From Ktedonobacter sp. SOSP1-85 (GTDB lineage: Bacteria; Chloroflexota; Ktedonobacteria; Ktedonobacterales; Ktedonobacteraceae), in NCBI RefSeq assembly GCF_016587415.1, contig NZ_BNJI01000001.1:4379501-4443500 (forward strand): DNA of 64,000 nucleotides, in the 5' to 3' direction. Position 1 is the stretch's first letter; each line of letters opens with the position of its first letter. Positions 53,477-62,809 of this stretch are shown here, in pieces. Both the position numbers and the translations under genes were made by a program. The notes beneath the pieces were generated by a model that made no database searches, was not told the DNA's origin, and was given only the letters and a program-made list of their open reading frames with translations.

Positions 53477-53684
53477 TTCTCCTACTATATTCGATAATTA
53501 GGCGAGTGTGGCTATGCACATTTGTGTGTTTGCCCCTGGCTGGCTTGCTTGATTGATTATATATCCATTGTCCATTTCCATAAGCAACCCTTAAGGAAAC
53601 AGTCTCTGTTTCGCTGTTGTGTTTCTGGTGCGCGGCCCAGGATGGAATTGGTTGTGTTTGCTTGCGCTTCCCGAAAGGATTTTT

Positions 53685-55127
53685 ATGAGTGATGGTAGTT
53701 TACTTAAGGCTTTAAATGTTTCACGTCGCTACCTCGACGTGGTACAAAAACCTCAACTTGAGCGCAAAGAGGCCCAGTGGTTGATCGAGACCACGGTCGA
53801 GAACTTTACGAAGTACTACAATAGCGGTTTTATTGAATACCGCAAATCGGTCGCGGAGGCCGAAGATGTGGCCGCGGTGGAGTGGAATGGGCGGGGCGCC
53901 ACCTTTAAAGATGTGTTGGGGCGCGAGTTTATTGATTGCCTGGGTGGCTTTGGCATTTTCAACCTGGGCTGGTCGCATCCAAAAGTTATTGCCGCGGTCC
54001 AGGCGCAACTGGGTAAGAGTGCCCTGCCCACACAGGAATTGCTTGATCCGCTGCGTGGCATGCTGGCGCACCTGCTGGCAGAGGTTACGCCGGGCGATAT
54101 CCAATATAGCTTCTTTGTCGGGAGTGGAACCGAGGCCGTTGAGGGCGCGATGAAGCTTGCCAAGCTGTATACGGGCAAGAGTGGCTTTATTGCCGCGGTC
54201 CGTGGCTTCCATGGTAAGACGGCTGGCTCGCTTGCGCTGACAGGGAAAGCGGTCTTCAGACGACCCGCGCTCCCGCTCCACCCCAATGTCTATCACGTCC
54301 CCTATGGCGATGCCCAGGCCGTCGAGCAGCAGCTCCGCATCGCGCGCGAAGTGGGCAACGATATCGCCGCCGTTGTGATGGAACCCATTCAGGGCGAGGC
54401 GGGTGCGATTGTGCCCCCCGATGACTTCTGGCCGAGCCTGCGCCGCATCTGTGACGAATATGAAGTACTTTTGATCGCGGATGAAGTGCAGACCGGCATG
54501 GGACGGACAGGCAAGTTCTGGGGTGTTGAGCACTGGAACGTGGCGCCAGATATTATTACTTCCGCCAAGGCGCTCGGTGGTGGGGTGATGCCCATTGGGA
54601 CCTTTATGGCGACGCCAAAGATCTGGCAGGTCTTCAACGAAAATCCTTTCATCCATACTTCAACCACGGGTGGCAACCCCCTGGCATGTGCCGCCGCGCT
54701 TGCCGCGATCAATGTGACCCTTGAGGAGGGCATCGTTGAGCAGGCCGCGGAGAAGGGGGCCTACTTCAAGCGCCAGTTGGAGGGCCTTGCCGAGCGTTAC
54801 AGCGATATCTATCGCGGGATCAGCGGTAAGGGTCTCTTGCTCGGCCAGCATTTTGTCAATGATGAGACCGGCTATGCCGTGGCGTCGGGCCTTTTCAAGC
54901 GCGGCGTGCTCATCTCGGGGACGCTCAATAACTCACGCGTGATTCGCGTCGAACCTCCACTGATTATTAGTTATCGCGAGATCGACACGATTCTTGATCG
55001 CCTGGAAGATACGCTGCGCTCGCTGCGCGGCAGGGTGGTGACGCCTCTCCCTGTTGCTGAGAGCGAGCCTATGGCCTTCTCGGCTATGTCTCTCTACCCC
55101 TCCAATCCCTGGGCCGCTTTCGCCTAG
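53685..55127 (+). CDS. patA: Putrescine aminotransferase-like class III aminotransferase
   Basis: 480 aa, PLP enzyme. The PLP Lys is in ITSAKALGGG, with VEPIQGE-like MEPIQGEAG, LIADEVQTGMGRTG and TSTTGGNPLACAAALAAINV. The N-terminal ENFTKYYNSGFIEYRKSV and ALPTQELLDPLR segments and the end GTLNNSRVIRVEPPL strongly resemble E. coli PatA (YgjG), which turns putrescine into 4-aminobutanal. The product could be oxidised by an aldehyde dehydrogenase such as that at 16257. AAAGGA precedes the ATG at 53685; the open frame 22 codons upstream lacks a ribosome site. The last 30 residues extend beyond the family core. Confidence 0.88.
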   Translation: MSDGSLLKALNVSRRYLDVVQKPQLERKEAQWLIETTVENFTKYYNSGFIEYRKSVAEAEDVAAVEWNGRGATFKDVLGREFIDCLGGFGIFNLGWSHPKVIAAVQAQLGKSALPTQELLDPLRGMLAHLLAEVTPGDIQYSFFVGSGTEAVEGAMKLAKLYTGKSGFIAAVRGFHGKTAGSLALTGKAVFRRPALPLHPNVYHVPYGDAQAVEQQLRIAREVGNDIAAVVMEPIQGEAGAIVPPDDFWPSLRRICDEYEVLLIADEVQTGMGRTGKFWGVEHWNVAPDIITSAKALGGGVMPIGTFMATPKIWQVFNENPFIHTSTTGGNPLACAAALAAINVTLEEGIVEQAAEKGAYFKRQLEGLAERYSDIYRGISGKGLLLGQHFVNDETGYAVASGLFKRGVLISGTLNNSRVIRVEPPLIISYREIDTILDRLEDTLRSLRGRVVTPLPVAESEPMAFSAMSLYPSNPWAAFA

Positions 55128-55135
55128 AAATAGGA

Positions 55136-55200
55136 ATGGTGAAATGTGTGCGCATGGGTAATGGGCCAAGCCCATTACCCATACGCACACATTTCACCAT
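55136..55200. terminator. Palindrome between convergent genes
   Basis: 31-bp arms (ATGGTGAAATGTGTGCGCAT and on) with one mismatch, CAA loop. Confidence 0.6.
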
Positions 55201-55205
55201 AACCC

Positions 55206-56159
55206 CTAGCGCGGATTGTCGATGAGTTTGCGCGCTATATGTAGCCATTGCTCGGGAGTGTCGTCAGGGATGGAGCAGCCGTTGGCGAGGATCAATTTGT
55301 GTCCTTTGGTCTGGATGATGGCGGAGAGCATTTCGTTCTCAATCTCGGTCTCGCTACCATGTGTCAGGGGGCCGCGCTCAAAGAGTCCACCCATCAGACA
55401 CTTCTCGGTCAGGGTTCGCGCCTCCTCCAGGTTGGGACCCGTCAGGCGATCACTCCAACTCAGAATCTGCGCGGGATAGCGGTCAAAGAACTCAAAGTAG
55501 ATCTGGTCCGTACCCTGGTTTGGATCAGCGTGGATATGGATGGTATTGAGCCAGCCGCCATTGGCGCCGCGCAAGGCCTGTATGTCATAGGGATAGCCAA
55601 CCGCCGCATACTCATCCAGGGTCAGATCGGCCGTGGTCGCGCCCATACATGAGAAGAAGATGCCACTGGCACCCGCCTCAAGCGCCGCCTCCATCAGTTT
55701 ATGCAGGTTGGCCGCTATCGTCCCCAGGCCCTCGCCAAGCAGGTCAGGCTGGTTTTTAGCTGCTGCCAGTGCCTGCTCTTTGCCCAGGAAGCGTATGGCA
55801 TAGGTCAGTGGGCTAAAGAGGGTGAGCAGGATGGGATAGTCATCACCCAGCATCCCGCGCAGAGTACGGACACAGGTGACCTGTTCACGAAAGCTCGGTG
55901 TATCCAGGTCCAGGCGGGGCAAGAAGCGCATCTGCTCGACCGTTATCTGTTCCGTGTCTGGTGCTGAATAGGGGAGATCAGGCATGATCTTCGCGATATC
56001 TAGCTTAAAGGTGTCGACAAAAAAGTGCTTGGTCAATTCGGCCAGGCGTGTGCCAGATCCCTCAGGCCGAAAGTGGTGCCAGAAGCAAAGTGGCACACGA
56101 TCCACCTCTTCGCCTGCCACCGCGGCGCGAACACGTTCTCCAGGGGTCATGGTGCTCAT
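55206..56159 (-). CDS. Uroporphyrinogen decarboxylase family protein
   Basis: 317 aa TIM barrel of the URO-D/MtaA superfamily. It has GERVRAAVAGEEVDRVPLCFWHHF at the start in two parts, AGASGIFFSCMG in the middle and HKLILANGCSIPDDTP near the end. The last is the methyltransferase/URO-D type C-terminal motif; a Cys here (NGCSIP) is a common zinc ligand in MtaA-like members. Heme synthesis genes are absent, so this may be a methyltransferase-type relative rather than HemE. GGGAG precedes the ATG at 56159. A small membrane protein gene is 17 nt upstream. Confidence 0.85.
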   Translation of the reverse strand: MSTMTPGERVRAAVAGEEVDRVPLCFWHHFRPEGSGTRLAELTKHFFVDTFKLDIAKIMPDLPYSAPDTEQITVEQMRFLPRLDLDTPSFREQVTCVRTLRGMLGDDYPILLTLFSPLTYAIRFLGKEQALAAAKNQPDLLGEGLGTIAANLHKLMEAALEAGASGIFFSCMGATTADLTLDEYAAVGYPYDIQALRGANGGWLNTIHIHADPNQGTDQIYFEFFDRYPAQILSWSDRLTGPNLEEARTLTEKCLMGGLFERGPLTHGSETEIENEMLSAIIQTKGHKLILANGCSIPDDTPEQWLHIARKLIDNPR

Positions 56160-56176
56160 GGCGTCTCCCTTCCTAT

Positions 56177-56404
56177 TCATAGGTTGTTGTCTGACATCTC
56201 TTCGGCGGGGCCAGGCTCCATTGAGCGTGGTGTGACGGCGATTGGCCCCAGGCCCTGCTCGTAGCGGGTGCGGTCATAGTCTGAGCGCTTGCGCGCACGC
56301 GATAAGAGTTGTTCATCGAGCCAGTTGGCGATCAGCACACCAACCGTGGCCCCGCCTATAAGGGCGGCGATCTTGGCCAGTGAGGATGATGTCGAATTAC
56401 TCAT
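56177..56404 (-). CDS. Small membrane protein, 75 aa
   Basis: It begins MSNSTSSSLAKIAALIGGAT with one hydrophobic span (about 9-27) and a charged tail (RARKRSDYDRTRYEQGLG). GAAGAG lies upstream of the ATG; the frame is open 39 codons further up without a ribosome site. The YtxH-like layout (glycine-rich short span, charged tail) is only a resemblance. Upstream partner of the URO-D family gene. Confidence 0.6.
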   Translation of the reverse strand: MSNSTSSSLAKIAALIGGATVGVLIANWLDEQLLSRARKRSDYDRTRYEQGLGPIAVTPRSMEPGPAEEMSDNNL

Positions 56405-56679
56405 GATCTCTTCGATCCTTTCTGGACCTTTTACAAGATGACTAAACGCTGTGTGCACGTTGCTTTTCCGGTCTTTGATGGTGTGGTACAGTAACCGCGT
56501 ACACAAGTAGCGGGCTACCACCTCGTTACTACTAATACGATGGAGCCTACCAATCCGTTGGCTTACCCATAATGGTGATGTACACTGACAAATTATATGA
56601 ATAGCCTCTCCATGTGCTAAAATCTGCTACTGAGTTCTAAAAATATCGTCGTTTTGTCATTGTCGATGAGGGATGTGGT

Positions 56680-58410
56680 ATGGAGAATTTGCGGCGCCGT
56701 ATCCAGATCGCGCGGGGAGAGCAGTCCGGGGATCTTTTGTTGCGCAATGCGCGCCTGGTGAATGTGTGCAGCGGGGAGTGCTATCTGGCTGACGTGGTTC
56801 TGGCCGATGGATATATCGCGGGTATTGCTGCCCCTGGATCTGGCTATCAAGCAAAAGAAGAGCGTGATCTGGAGGGGCGCTGGCTCGCGCCCGGCCTGAT
56901 CGATGGACATATGCATATTGAGAGTACGATGCTCCAGCTCTCCGAGTTCGCGCGCCTGGTTGTTCCACGTGGCGTGACGGCGGTGATGCTCGATCCACAC
57001 GAGTTCGCCAATGTCCTGGGGCGCGAGGGCATCGAGTATGTGCTTGATGCCGGAAAGGATCTCCCGCTCACCAGCTATGTGCTGCTCTCTTCATGCGTCC
57101 CTGCCTCGAGCTATGAAAGCCCCTATAAGGTCATGCACGCTGAAGACCTCCTGCCCTTGCTCTCACATGAGCGCGTTCTTGGCCTGGCGGAGATGATGAA
57201 TATGCCAGGCGTGCTGACACAGGACGAGCAGGTCCTCGCCAAAATTGAGGCTACGCATCGGCATGGGCAGGTGGTAGATGGCCACGCACCGGGGCTACGT
57301 GGCAAGGACCTGAACGCCTATGCTGCCGCTGGCGTACACTCCGACCACGAATGCACGACGCCGGAGGAGGCCCGCGAGCGTATCCGCCTCGGGATGTGGT
57401 TGATGATTCGTGAAGGCTCGGCGGCGCGCAATCTCGAAGCGCTGTTGCCCCTGGTACATGAATTGCACCCACCACGCGTCTTCTTTGTAACCGATGATCG
57501 CGATCCGCAGGACCTGATCGCGCGTGGGCATATCGATTCCATGGTGCGCCGCGCCATCGAATTGGGCCTGGAGCCTGTGGAGGCCATTCGCCTGGCATCC
57601 TATAATACGGCGCAATATTTCCGCCTGTATGATCGCGGGGCGCTGGCCCCCGGCTTCGTCGCCGATATGGTGGTGCTCGATGATCTGAAGACCTTTAACG
57701 TCGAGTCGGTCTATAAAGATGGTAAAATGGTGGCATGCGCGGGTAAGCTTACGGTTTCCGCTGGTGGCGCACAGATGCAAGAAGCTCCTAATACCATCCA
57801 TATTGGTAATCTCACGCTTGACAACTTCAAGCTTCCGGGCCAGCCCGGGAAGGTCGAAGTCATTGGCATTGAGCCTGACCAGATCACGACACTGCACCTG
57901 CAAGAGGAGGCGCCGTGCCTGGATGGTGAGCTTGTCGCCGATCCAGCGCGGGATTTGCTCAAACTGGCGGTCGTCGAGCGGCATCATGCCAGCGGTCGCG
58001 TTGGGCTGGGGCTGGTGAAGGGGCTGGGCCTCAAGCGCGGTGCCCTGGCCTCAAGTGTGGCCCACGACGCGCATAACCTGGTGATCGCGGGTACCAATGA
58101 TCAGGATATGTTATACGCCGCGCGTGCGCTGGAAGAGATGGGTGGGGGCTTTGCCTGTGTGGTAGATGGCGTGGTGCGTGCGCGGGTACCCCTGCCGCTT
58201 GGAGGGCTGGTCTCGCTGGAGCCTGTCTCTGTACTTTTGCGGCAGTTGCAGGCCCTGGATGCTACGGCGGCAGAGCTTGGCTGTGCCCTGGCGCACCCCT
58301 GTATGACCTTGAGCTTTCTCTCGCTTTCGGTGATTCCAGCACTAAAACTTACAGACCAGGGACTGGTCGATGTTGAAACGTTTACATTGCTTCCTCTTCA
58401 ACGAAGGTAA
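56680..58410 (+). CDS. ade: Adenine deaminase
   Basis: 576 aa, normal length. Deaminates adenine to hypoxanthine. Amidohydrolase metal site: GLIDGHMHIESTML (HxH) near residue 75, EFANVLGREGIEYVL, VVDGHAPGL near 200 and GVHSDHECT near 225. The C-terminal domain has HHASGRVGLGLVKGLGLKRGA and VAHDAHNLVIAGTND, typical of this enzyme and not of other amidohydrolases. It is the first gene of an operon: the FAD subunit starts 6 nt after its stop. Confidence 0.95.
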   Translation: MENLRRRIQIARGEQSGDLLLRNARLVNVCSGECYLADVVLADGYIAGIAAPGSGYQAKEERDLEGRWLAPGLIDGHMHIESTMLQLSEFARLVVPRGVTAVMLDPHEFANVLGREGIEYVLDAGKDLPLTSYVLLSSCVPASSYESPYKVMHAEDLLPLLSHERVLGLAEMMNMPGVLTQDEQVLAKIEATHRHGQVVDGHAPGLRGKDLNAYAAAGVHSDHECTTPEEARERIRLGMWLMIREGSAARNLEALLPLVHELHPPRVFFVTDDRDPQDLIARGHIDSMVRRAIELGLEPVEAIRLASYNTAQYFRLYDRGALAPGFVADMVVLDDLKTFNVESVYKDGKMVACAGKLTVSAGGAQMQEAPNTIHIGNLTLDNFKLPGQPGKVEVIGIEPDQITTLHLQEEAPCLDGELVADPARDLLKLAVVERHHASGRVGLGLVKGLGLKRGALASSVAHDAHNLVIAGTNDQDMLYAARALEEMGGGFACVVDGVVRARVPLPLGGLVSLEPVSVLLRQLQALDATAAELGCALAHPCMTLSFLSLSVIPALKLTDQGLVDVETFTLLPLQRR

Positions 58411-58416
58411 TCGTAC

Positions 58417-59403
58417 ATGCTACTAAAGCTGGTTGAATATCATTGGGCGGAACATATTGAGGATGCCCTCCTCCTGCTGGGGCGGTTGGATGTGAAAACC
58501 GTTCCCCTGGCTGGGGGGACATATTTATTGGGTGTGAGGGATGAGCATATTCAGGCGGTTGTGGATCTACGTGATCTGCAACTCGCGTATATCGAGGATA
58601 GCTCCAATAATAACTCTAACTATCTACGCATTGGAGCTATGATCACCTTACAAACGCTCTCAGAGGCTCCTCAACTTAAAGGCATAGGCATCGATGTGCT
58701 TTCACAGGCCGCGCACGCCTCCGCCTCATCGCGCCTGATCCGCAATAGCGCGACCATTGGGGGCACCGTTGCGACGGGTCCAGTCTCCCAGGCCGATCTC
58801 TTGACGGCCCTGGTGGCACTAGATGCCGAGATAGTAGTACGCTCAGGCTCGCGCACACAGGTGAATCTCAGTGGAGGCTCGACGGATCGCCCCGGCCTGG
58901 CCCTCTCCGGCGTGGTCTTCAAGGGTCGACAGGAGCGTCGCATCGCCAGTAGCACGTTTGAGTTAGAGCGCCGCCCCAACGAGTTGATTACCGAGATCGC
59001 CATTCCGCGTCCACTCACCGCCTGTGGTACCTCTTTTCAGCGTGTGAGCCGTGCCCCCTCTGACGCCGCCCTTCTGAACGTTGTCGCTCTCGTCGAGATC
59101 GAGAACGGTCTCTATAAGCGTGTGCGTCTGGCCTTTGGTGGTGTGAACATGGAGCCTGTACGCGTAACAGCCATCGAGCAGCAATTGGAGGGTCAACCCG
59201 CGGCCCAGCCGGTTAGCTCTAACACGCTCCAGGCCATTGTGCGCAATGGCATCCCCCTCTTCCGACCTCCAACGGATGTGCGCGTAAGTGGAAGCTATCG
59301 ACGCGTCAGCGGCGCAAACCTGGCGTTTCATGCATTAGAAGAGGCGATCAATAGCGCGCACTGGCGTAGTAGCGTCGCCTCAGGCACAGGGAGAGATGTC
59401 TAA
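58417..59403 (+). CDS. FAD-binding subunit of a xanthine dehydrogenase-type molybdenum hydroxylase
   Basis: 328 aa, CoxM/XdhB-like. FAD patterns: TVPLAGGTYLLGV (near 30), RNSATIGGTVATGPVSQADLLTALVAL (near 110, in two parts). It passes electrons from the Fe-S clusters to the acceptor. The family motif around AGGT is present. The stop overlaps the start of the next gene (TAATG), pointing to translational coupling. Confidence 0.92.
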   Translation: MLLKLVEYHWAEHIEDALLLLGRLDVKTVPLAGGTYLLGVRDEHIQAVVDLRDLQLAYIEDSSNNNSNYLRIGAMITLQTLSEAPQLKGIGIDVLSQAAHASASSRLIRNSATIGGTVATGPVSQADLLTALVALDAEIVVRSGSRTQVNLSGGSTDRPGLALSGVVFKGRQERRIASSTFELERRPNELITEIAIPRPLTACGTSFQRVSRAPSDAALLNVVALVEIENGLYKRVRLAFGGVNMEPVRVTAIEQQLEGQPAAQPVSSNTLQAIVRNGIPLFRPPTDVRVSGSYRRVSGANLAFHALEEAINSAHWRSSVASGTGRDV

Positions 59404-62351
59404 TGGAACTAGAGCTACAGATTAATGGCGTCATCACCAGTTTGCAGGTGGAGGCGAATGAGACGCTGCTCTCCCTCCTGCGGCGCGAAGGGTACTATGG
59501 AACCCGGCAGGGCTGCGAGACGGGCGATTGTGGCGCCTGCACGGTAGTTGTCGATGGCGTGGCGCGCCCAGCTTGTGTGATGCTGGCGGCCCAGGCCGGC
59601 GGCTGTTCCCTGACCACGGTCGAGGGCCTACCCAGCGCACAGGGCTTGAATACCCTGCAACGCTCCTTCGTCGAGGTCGGGGCCGCTCCCTGTGGCTTCT
59701 GTTCTTCGGGTATGCTGCTCTCAGCCTATGCCTTACTCCAGCGCAACAACCATCCCAGTGACGAAGAGGTGCGTGAGGCTCTCTCGGGCAACCTCTGCCG
59801 CTGTGGCGGATATGAGAAGCCTGTGCAGGCCGTCTTGCGTGCCGCCGCCTTGCTACGTGGCGAAGAGGTTGAGGAGGTAACCCCCAACGTCGTGTGCCAG
59901 AGCGAGCAGAATCCCCTGGCCGCCCTGGGCATGGATCGCCAGCTTACCGCAAATGGCGCGACCGATCGCTTGCCCGTGATTACCAGTGGGATGAGTGCCA
60001 ACGCCGATACCGAGTATGCCATTGTCGGCAAGCCCCTGCCGATGAGCAACGCCGCGCAGCTTGTGAGCGGTACGCCTACCTTTGTGACCGATATCGAGCG
60101 GCGTGGTATGCTGCACGCGCGCCTGCTGACCAGTCCCCACGCTCATGCCGTCATTCGTGATATCGATGTCGCGGAGGCCAGGGCCGTCTCTGGCGTACAT
60201 GCCGTATTGACGTATAAAGATGTGTCGCGCTCTCCTTATTCCAGCGTCGAGCGTGGGCTATTGGAGAGTGGCCCATATGACCAGTTCTTACTCGATTATG
60301 TCCTGCGCTATGCGGGGGACCGCGTGGCGCTCGTCGTCGCGGAGTCACCCGAGATAGCTGAAGAGGCTCTGGGGCTAATTCAGGTTGAGTATGAAGTCAG
60401 ACCCGCGCTGCTTGATCCTCGCCAGGCGCTGGAACAGAATGCACCGCGTGTGCATCCTGAGTCGGAGGCGCGAGGCATTTTTGATGCCGCCCATAATATT
60501 GCGACACGTGTGCGCAACGAGGTAGGCGATGTCGATAAGGGCTTCGAAGAGGCCGACGTGATCGTCGAGGGTGAGTATATAGTGCCAATGGCACAGCCCG
60601 CCCCGCTTGAGACCCATCGCGTGGTAACCTATCTCGACGCGGATGGAGTGCTGGTTGTCAGGACCAATACACAGAGTCCGCATCATGTGCGACGCACCCT
60701 GGCGCGCCTGCTTAATCTACCCCTGCGTAAGGTGCGTGTCATTCGTCCCGAGGTCGGTGGCGGCTTTGGTAGCAAGCAGGCTGTGGTGCTGGAAGACCTT
60801 TGTGCACTGGCGACCCAGGTGACTGGGCGACCCGTGACCCTGGCCTTCTCCCGTAGCGAGGAGTTTACCAGCAGTCCCGTCTGGCCAAACTATATCATTC
60901 GTCTGAAAACTGGCGTCAAACAAGATGGTAAGCTGGTAGCCAACCAGATGGCGCTTCTGACCAGTACTGGCGCCTACGCCACGCATCCTCTTGCCGCGCC
61001 CGAGGGCGTGGTTTCACAGGCCCTCTCGCTCTATCCCTGCGCGAATATGCGCTATGTCGCCGAGGTACTCTATACCAACACACCGCCTTCCAGCGCCTTG
61101 AGAGGCTATAGCTCCGCGCAGGAAGCCTTCGCCCTTGAGAGCCACCTGGACGAGATCGCGCGTCGCCTGCGCCTGGATGCGCTTGAATTGCGTCGCCGTA
61201 ACTGGCTGCGTACAGGTGATGAGCTTGTCCTGGCCAAGGCCGCTACCGCAGGCCAGGATGTCGGCTCCTTACTCGTGGAGAGCAGCGGGCTGGCCGAATG
61301 TCTGCGCCTGGTCGAGGAGAAGCTGGGCTGGCATATCAAGCGCGGAGTGGTCAACAATGGACGCCTGCGCCGTGGCGTGGGCGTAGCCCTGACGGTGCAG
61401 GGCAGCCCCCTGCCTCCAGCCTCCACCAGTGGCGCGACCATGAAGCTCAACGAGGACGGGTCCTTTGATATCTTCGTTGGCGCCGGTAGTTGCGAGGATA
61501 ACGAGCGCACCCTCCTGGCCCAGATTGCTGCTGAGACCCTGGGCGTGGCTCTGGAGAGCATAGTCATCTATACTGAAGATACAGCTGTGACGCCCACGGC
61601 CATAGGTGAGGGGGTCACCTCGACGCTCTACCTTGGCGGAGGCGCGGTGCGCAAGGCCGCTGAACAAATGCGCCGCCAGATCCTGGCCATTGCAGGCCGC
61701 ATGCTCAATGCCTTGCCCGAGGCCTTGAAGATGAGTGATGGCCTGATCTCTGGCGTGGGTGAGCAGGATTTCACCGTTGCTCAGGTCGCGGCCTACGCCC
61801 TCTATGTCGAGAATCGCCAGTTGATGACCAGCGCCTCCTGGCGCCTGGCGCAGGTACCTCTGACCTTCGCCGTGGTTGGTGCGGAGGTAGAGGTTGATAC
61901 CGAGACCGGCGGTGTGCGTGTGGAGCAGATCCTCGCCGCCGTGGATGCCGGACGCGTCATCAATCCCCTGCTCACCGAGACACGTATTCAGGGCTCGCTT
62001 GCTCAGGGTCTGGGCAGCGCCTTAAGCGAAGAATTGCTCTATGACGCGAAGGGGCAGCCGCTCACAAAGCATCTGGGCGACTACCACCTGTATAACGCGG
62101 TTGATATGCCGCGCACTCAGGTCTACCTGGTCGAGACGGCCGAGCCTGCCGGGCCTTTTGGGGCCAAAGCCGTCTCCGAGGTCGCCATGGGCGCGGTCGC
62201 CCCGGCCATCGCCAACGCCGTGGCCTCCGCCACCGGAATCCGCCTGCCATCGCTCCCCCTGACCCCTGAGCGCATCTTACGCGCATGGCACGCGCAACTC
62301 CAGGCCCAGGCGCAAGCCCAGTCCCCCGCCCAGGAACCCATTCGCTCCTAA
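59403..62351 (+). CDS. Xanthine dehydrogenase-type protein: fused [2Fe-2S] and molybdopterin-binding subunits
   Basis: 982 aa. Residues 1-160: plant-ferredoxin-like [2Fe-2S] domain (GCETGDCGACTVV) and second cluster domain (CGFCSSGMLL, NLCRCGGYEKPV). After a linker of about 35 residues comes the large subunit (about 200-970): SPHAHAVIRDIDVAEA, VGGGFGSKQAV, and near the end GAKAVSEVAMGAVAPAIANAV with the catalytic Glu. The GQG motif of the Mo domain is replaced by GAGSCEDNERT. With adenine deaminase upstream, oxidation of hypoxanthine/xanthine is the natural guess. The small and large subunits are usually separate in bacteria, so this is a fusion. Confidence 0.9.
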   Translation: MELELQINGVITSLQVEANETLLSLLRREGYYGTRQGCETGDCGACTVVVDGVARPACVMLAAQAGGCSLTTVEGLPSAQGLNTLQRSFVEVGAAPCGFCSSGMLLSAYALLQRNNHPSDEEVREALSGNLCRCGGYEKPVQAVLRAAALLRGEEVEEVTPNVVCQSEQNPLAALGMDRQLTANGATDRLPVITSGMSANADTEYAIVGKPLPMSNAAQLVSGTPTFVTDIERRGMLHARLLTSPHAHAVIRDIDVAEARAVSGVHAVLTYKDVSRSPYSSVERGLLESGPYDQFLLDYVLRYAGDRVALVVAESPEIAEEALGLIQVEYEVRPALLDPRQALEQNAPRVHPESEARGIFDAAHNIATRVRNEVGDVDKGFEEADVIVEGEYIVPMAQPAPLETHRVVTYLDADGVLVVRTNTQSPHHVRRTLARLLNLPLRKVRVIRPEVGGGFGSKQAVVLEDLCALATQVTGRPVTLAFSRSEEFTSSPVWPNYIIRLKTGVKQDGKLVANQMALLTSTGAYATHPLAAPEGVVSQALSLYPCANMRYVAEVLYTNTPPSSALRGYSSAQEAFALESHLDEIARRLRLDALELRRRNWLRTGDELVLAKAATAGQDVGSLLVESSGLAECLRLVEEKLGWHIKRGVVNNGRLRRGVGVALTVQGSPLPPASTSGATMKLNEDGSFDIFVGAGSCEDNERTLLAQIAAETLGVALESIVIYTEDTAVTPTAIGEGVTSTLYLGGGAVRKAAEQMRRQILAIAGRMLNALPEALKMSDGLISGVGEQDFTVAQVAAYALYVENRQLMTSASWRLAQVPLTFAVVGAEVEVDTETGGVRVEQILAAVDAGRVINPLLTETRIQGSLAQGLGSALSEELLYDAKGQPLTKHLGDYHLYNAVDMPRTQVYLVETAEPAGPFGAKAVSEVAMGAVAPAIANAVASATGIRLPSLPLTPERILRAWHAQLQAQAQAQSPAQEPIRS

Positions 62352-62361
62352 AAAATTGAAG

Positions 62362-62429
62362 AATCAATAAAGAAGTAAGGGATGTGAAAATGCGCAGGCA
62401 TTTTCACATCCCTTACTTCTTTATTGATT
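62362..62429. terminator. Palindrome after the molybdenum hydroxylase gene
   Basis: 32-bp perfect arms (AATCAATAAAGAAGTAAGGG and on), GCAG loop, 10 nt after the stop codon. The right arm is T-rich at its end. Confidence 0.65.
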
Positions 62430-62467
62430 AGAATAAATGCGCTGTTTTATCATAACCGAGCGTAAGA

Positions 62468-62726
62468 CCCCTGGCTTTAGCCCTGTCACTTATACACAAA
62501 TATGAAAGTTTGCAGAAGATCCTCAGCATGATGCAAGGAAAAGGTGTTGAAAAAAAGCCCCTTGATGCACAATGATGTGCTTTCAGTTTGGCGAGACAAG
62601 CGACGTTTTCACCGAACGTGTGTCACCTTTCGTGTGGGGAAAAACGAGGTACCTGCAGCGCATCGCTTCCGTGTTCTTTCTCCAGATCGCATATTTGTGT
62701 ATAAGTGACAGGCTTTAGCCACGGGG
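62468..62726 (+). repeat. 260-bp structured element with terminal inverted repeats, copy 2
   Basis: 259 bp, homologous along its whole length to 2106-2365. The ends are CCCCTGGCTTTAGCC and GGCTTTAGCCACGGGG; the inner inverted repeat is CACTTATACACAAATATG, perfect on both sides. Again followed by a promoter and a tnpB unit. Confidence 0.75.
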
Positions 62727-62771
62727 ATACAAGCGAGTCCTTTTGAGGCGGATAGGGTGGGGTAAAAACGC

Positions 62772-62809
62772 TTGACATGCAACCATTACAGTGTTAAAAT
62801 GGTTGCATG
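62772..62809 (+). promoter_or_regulatory. Promoter with overlapping operator-like inverted repeat
   Basis: TTGACA (62772-62777), 17-bp spacer, TAAAAT (62795-62800). The inverted repeat CATGCAACCATT (62776-62787) and AATGGTTGCATG (62798-62809) covers the promoter and ends in the start codon ATG. The expected transcription start is at or next to the ATG at 62807, so the mRNA would be leaderless. Confidence 0.75.

Noticed and set aside
53721..54656. 311-codon open frame opposite the aminotransferase
   Set aside because: Antisense shadow of a strongly conserved gene; no ribosome site or recognisable domain.
57295..57987. 230-codon open frame opposite adenine deaminase
   Set aside because: Antisense shadow; the sense gene is unmistakable.
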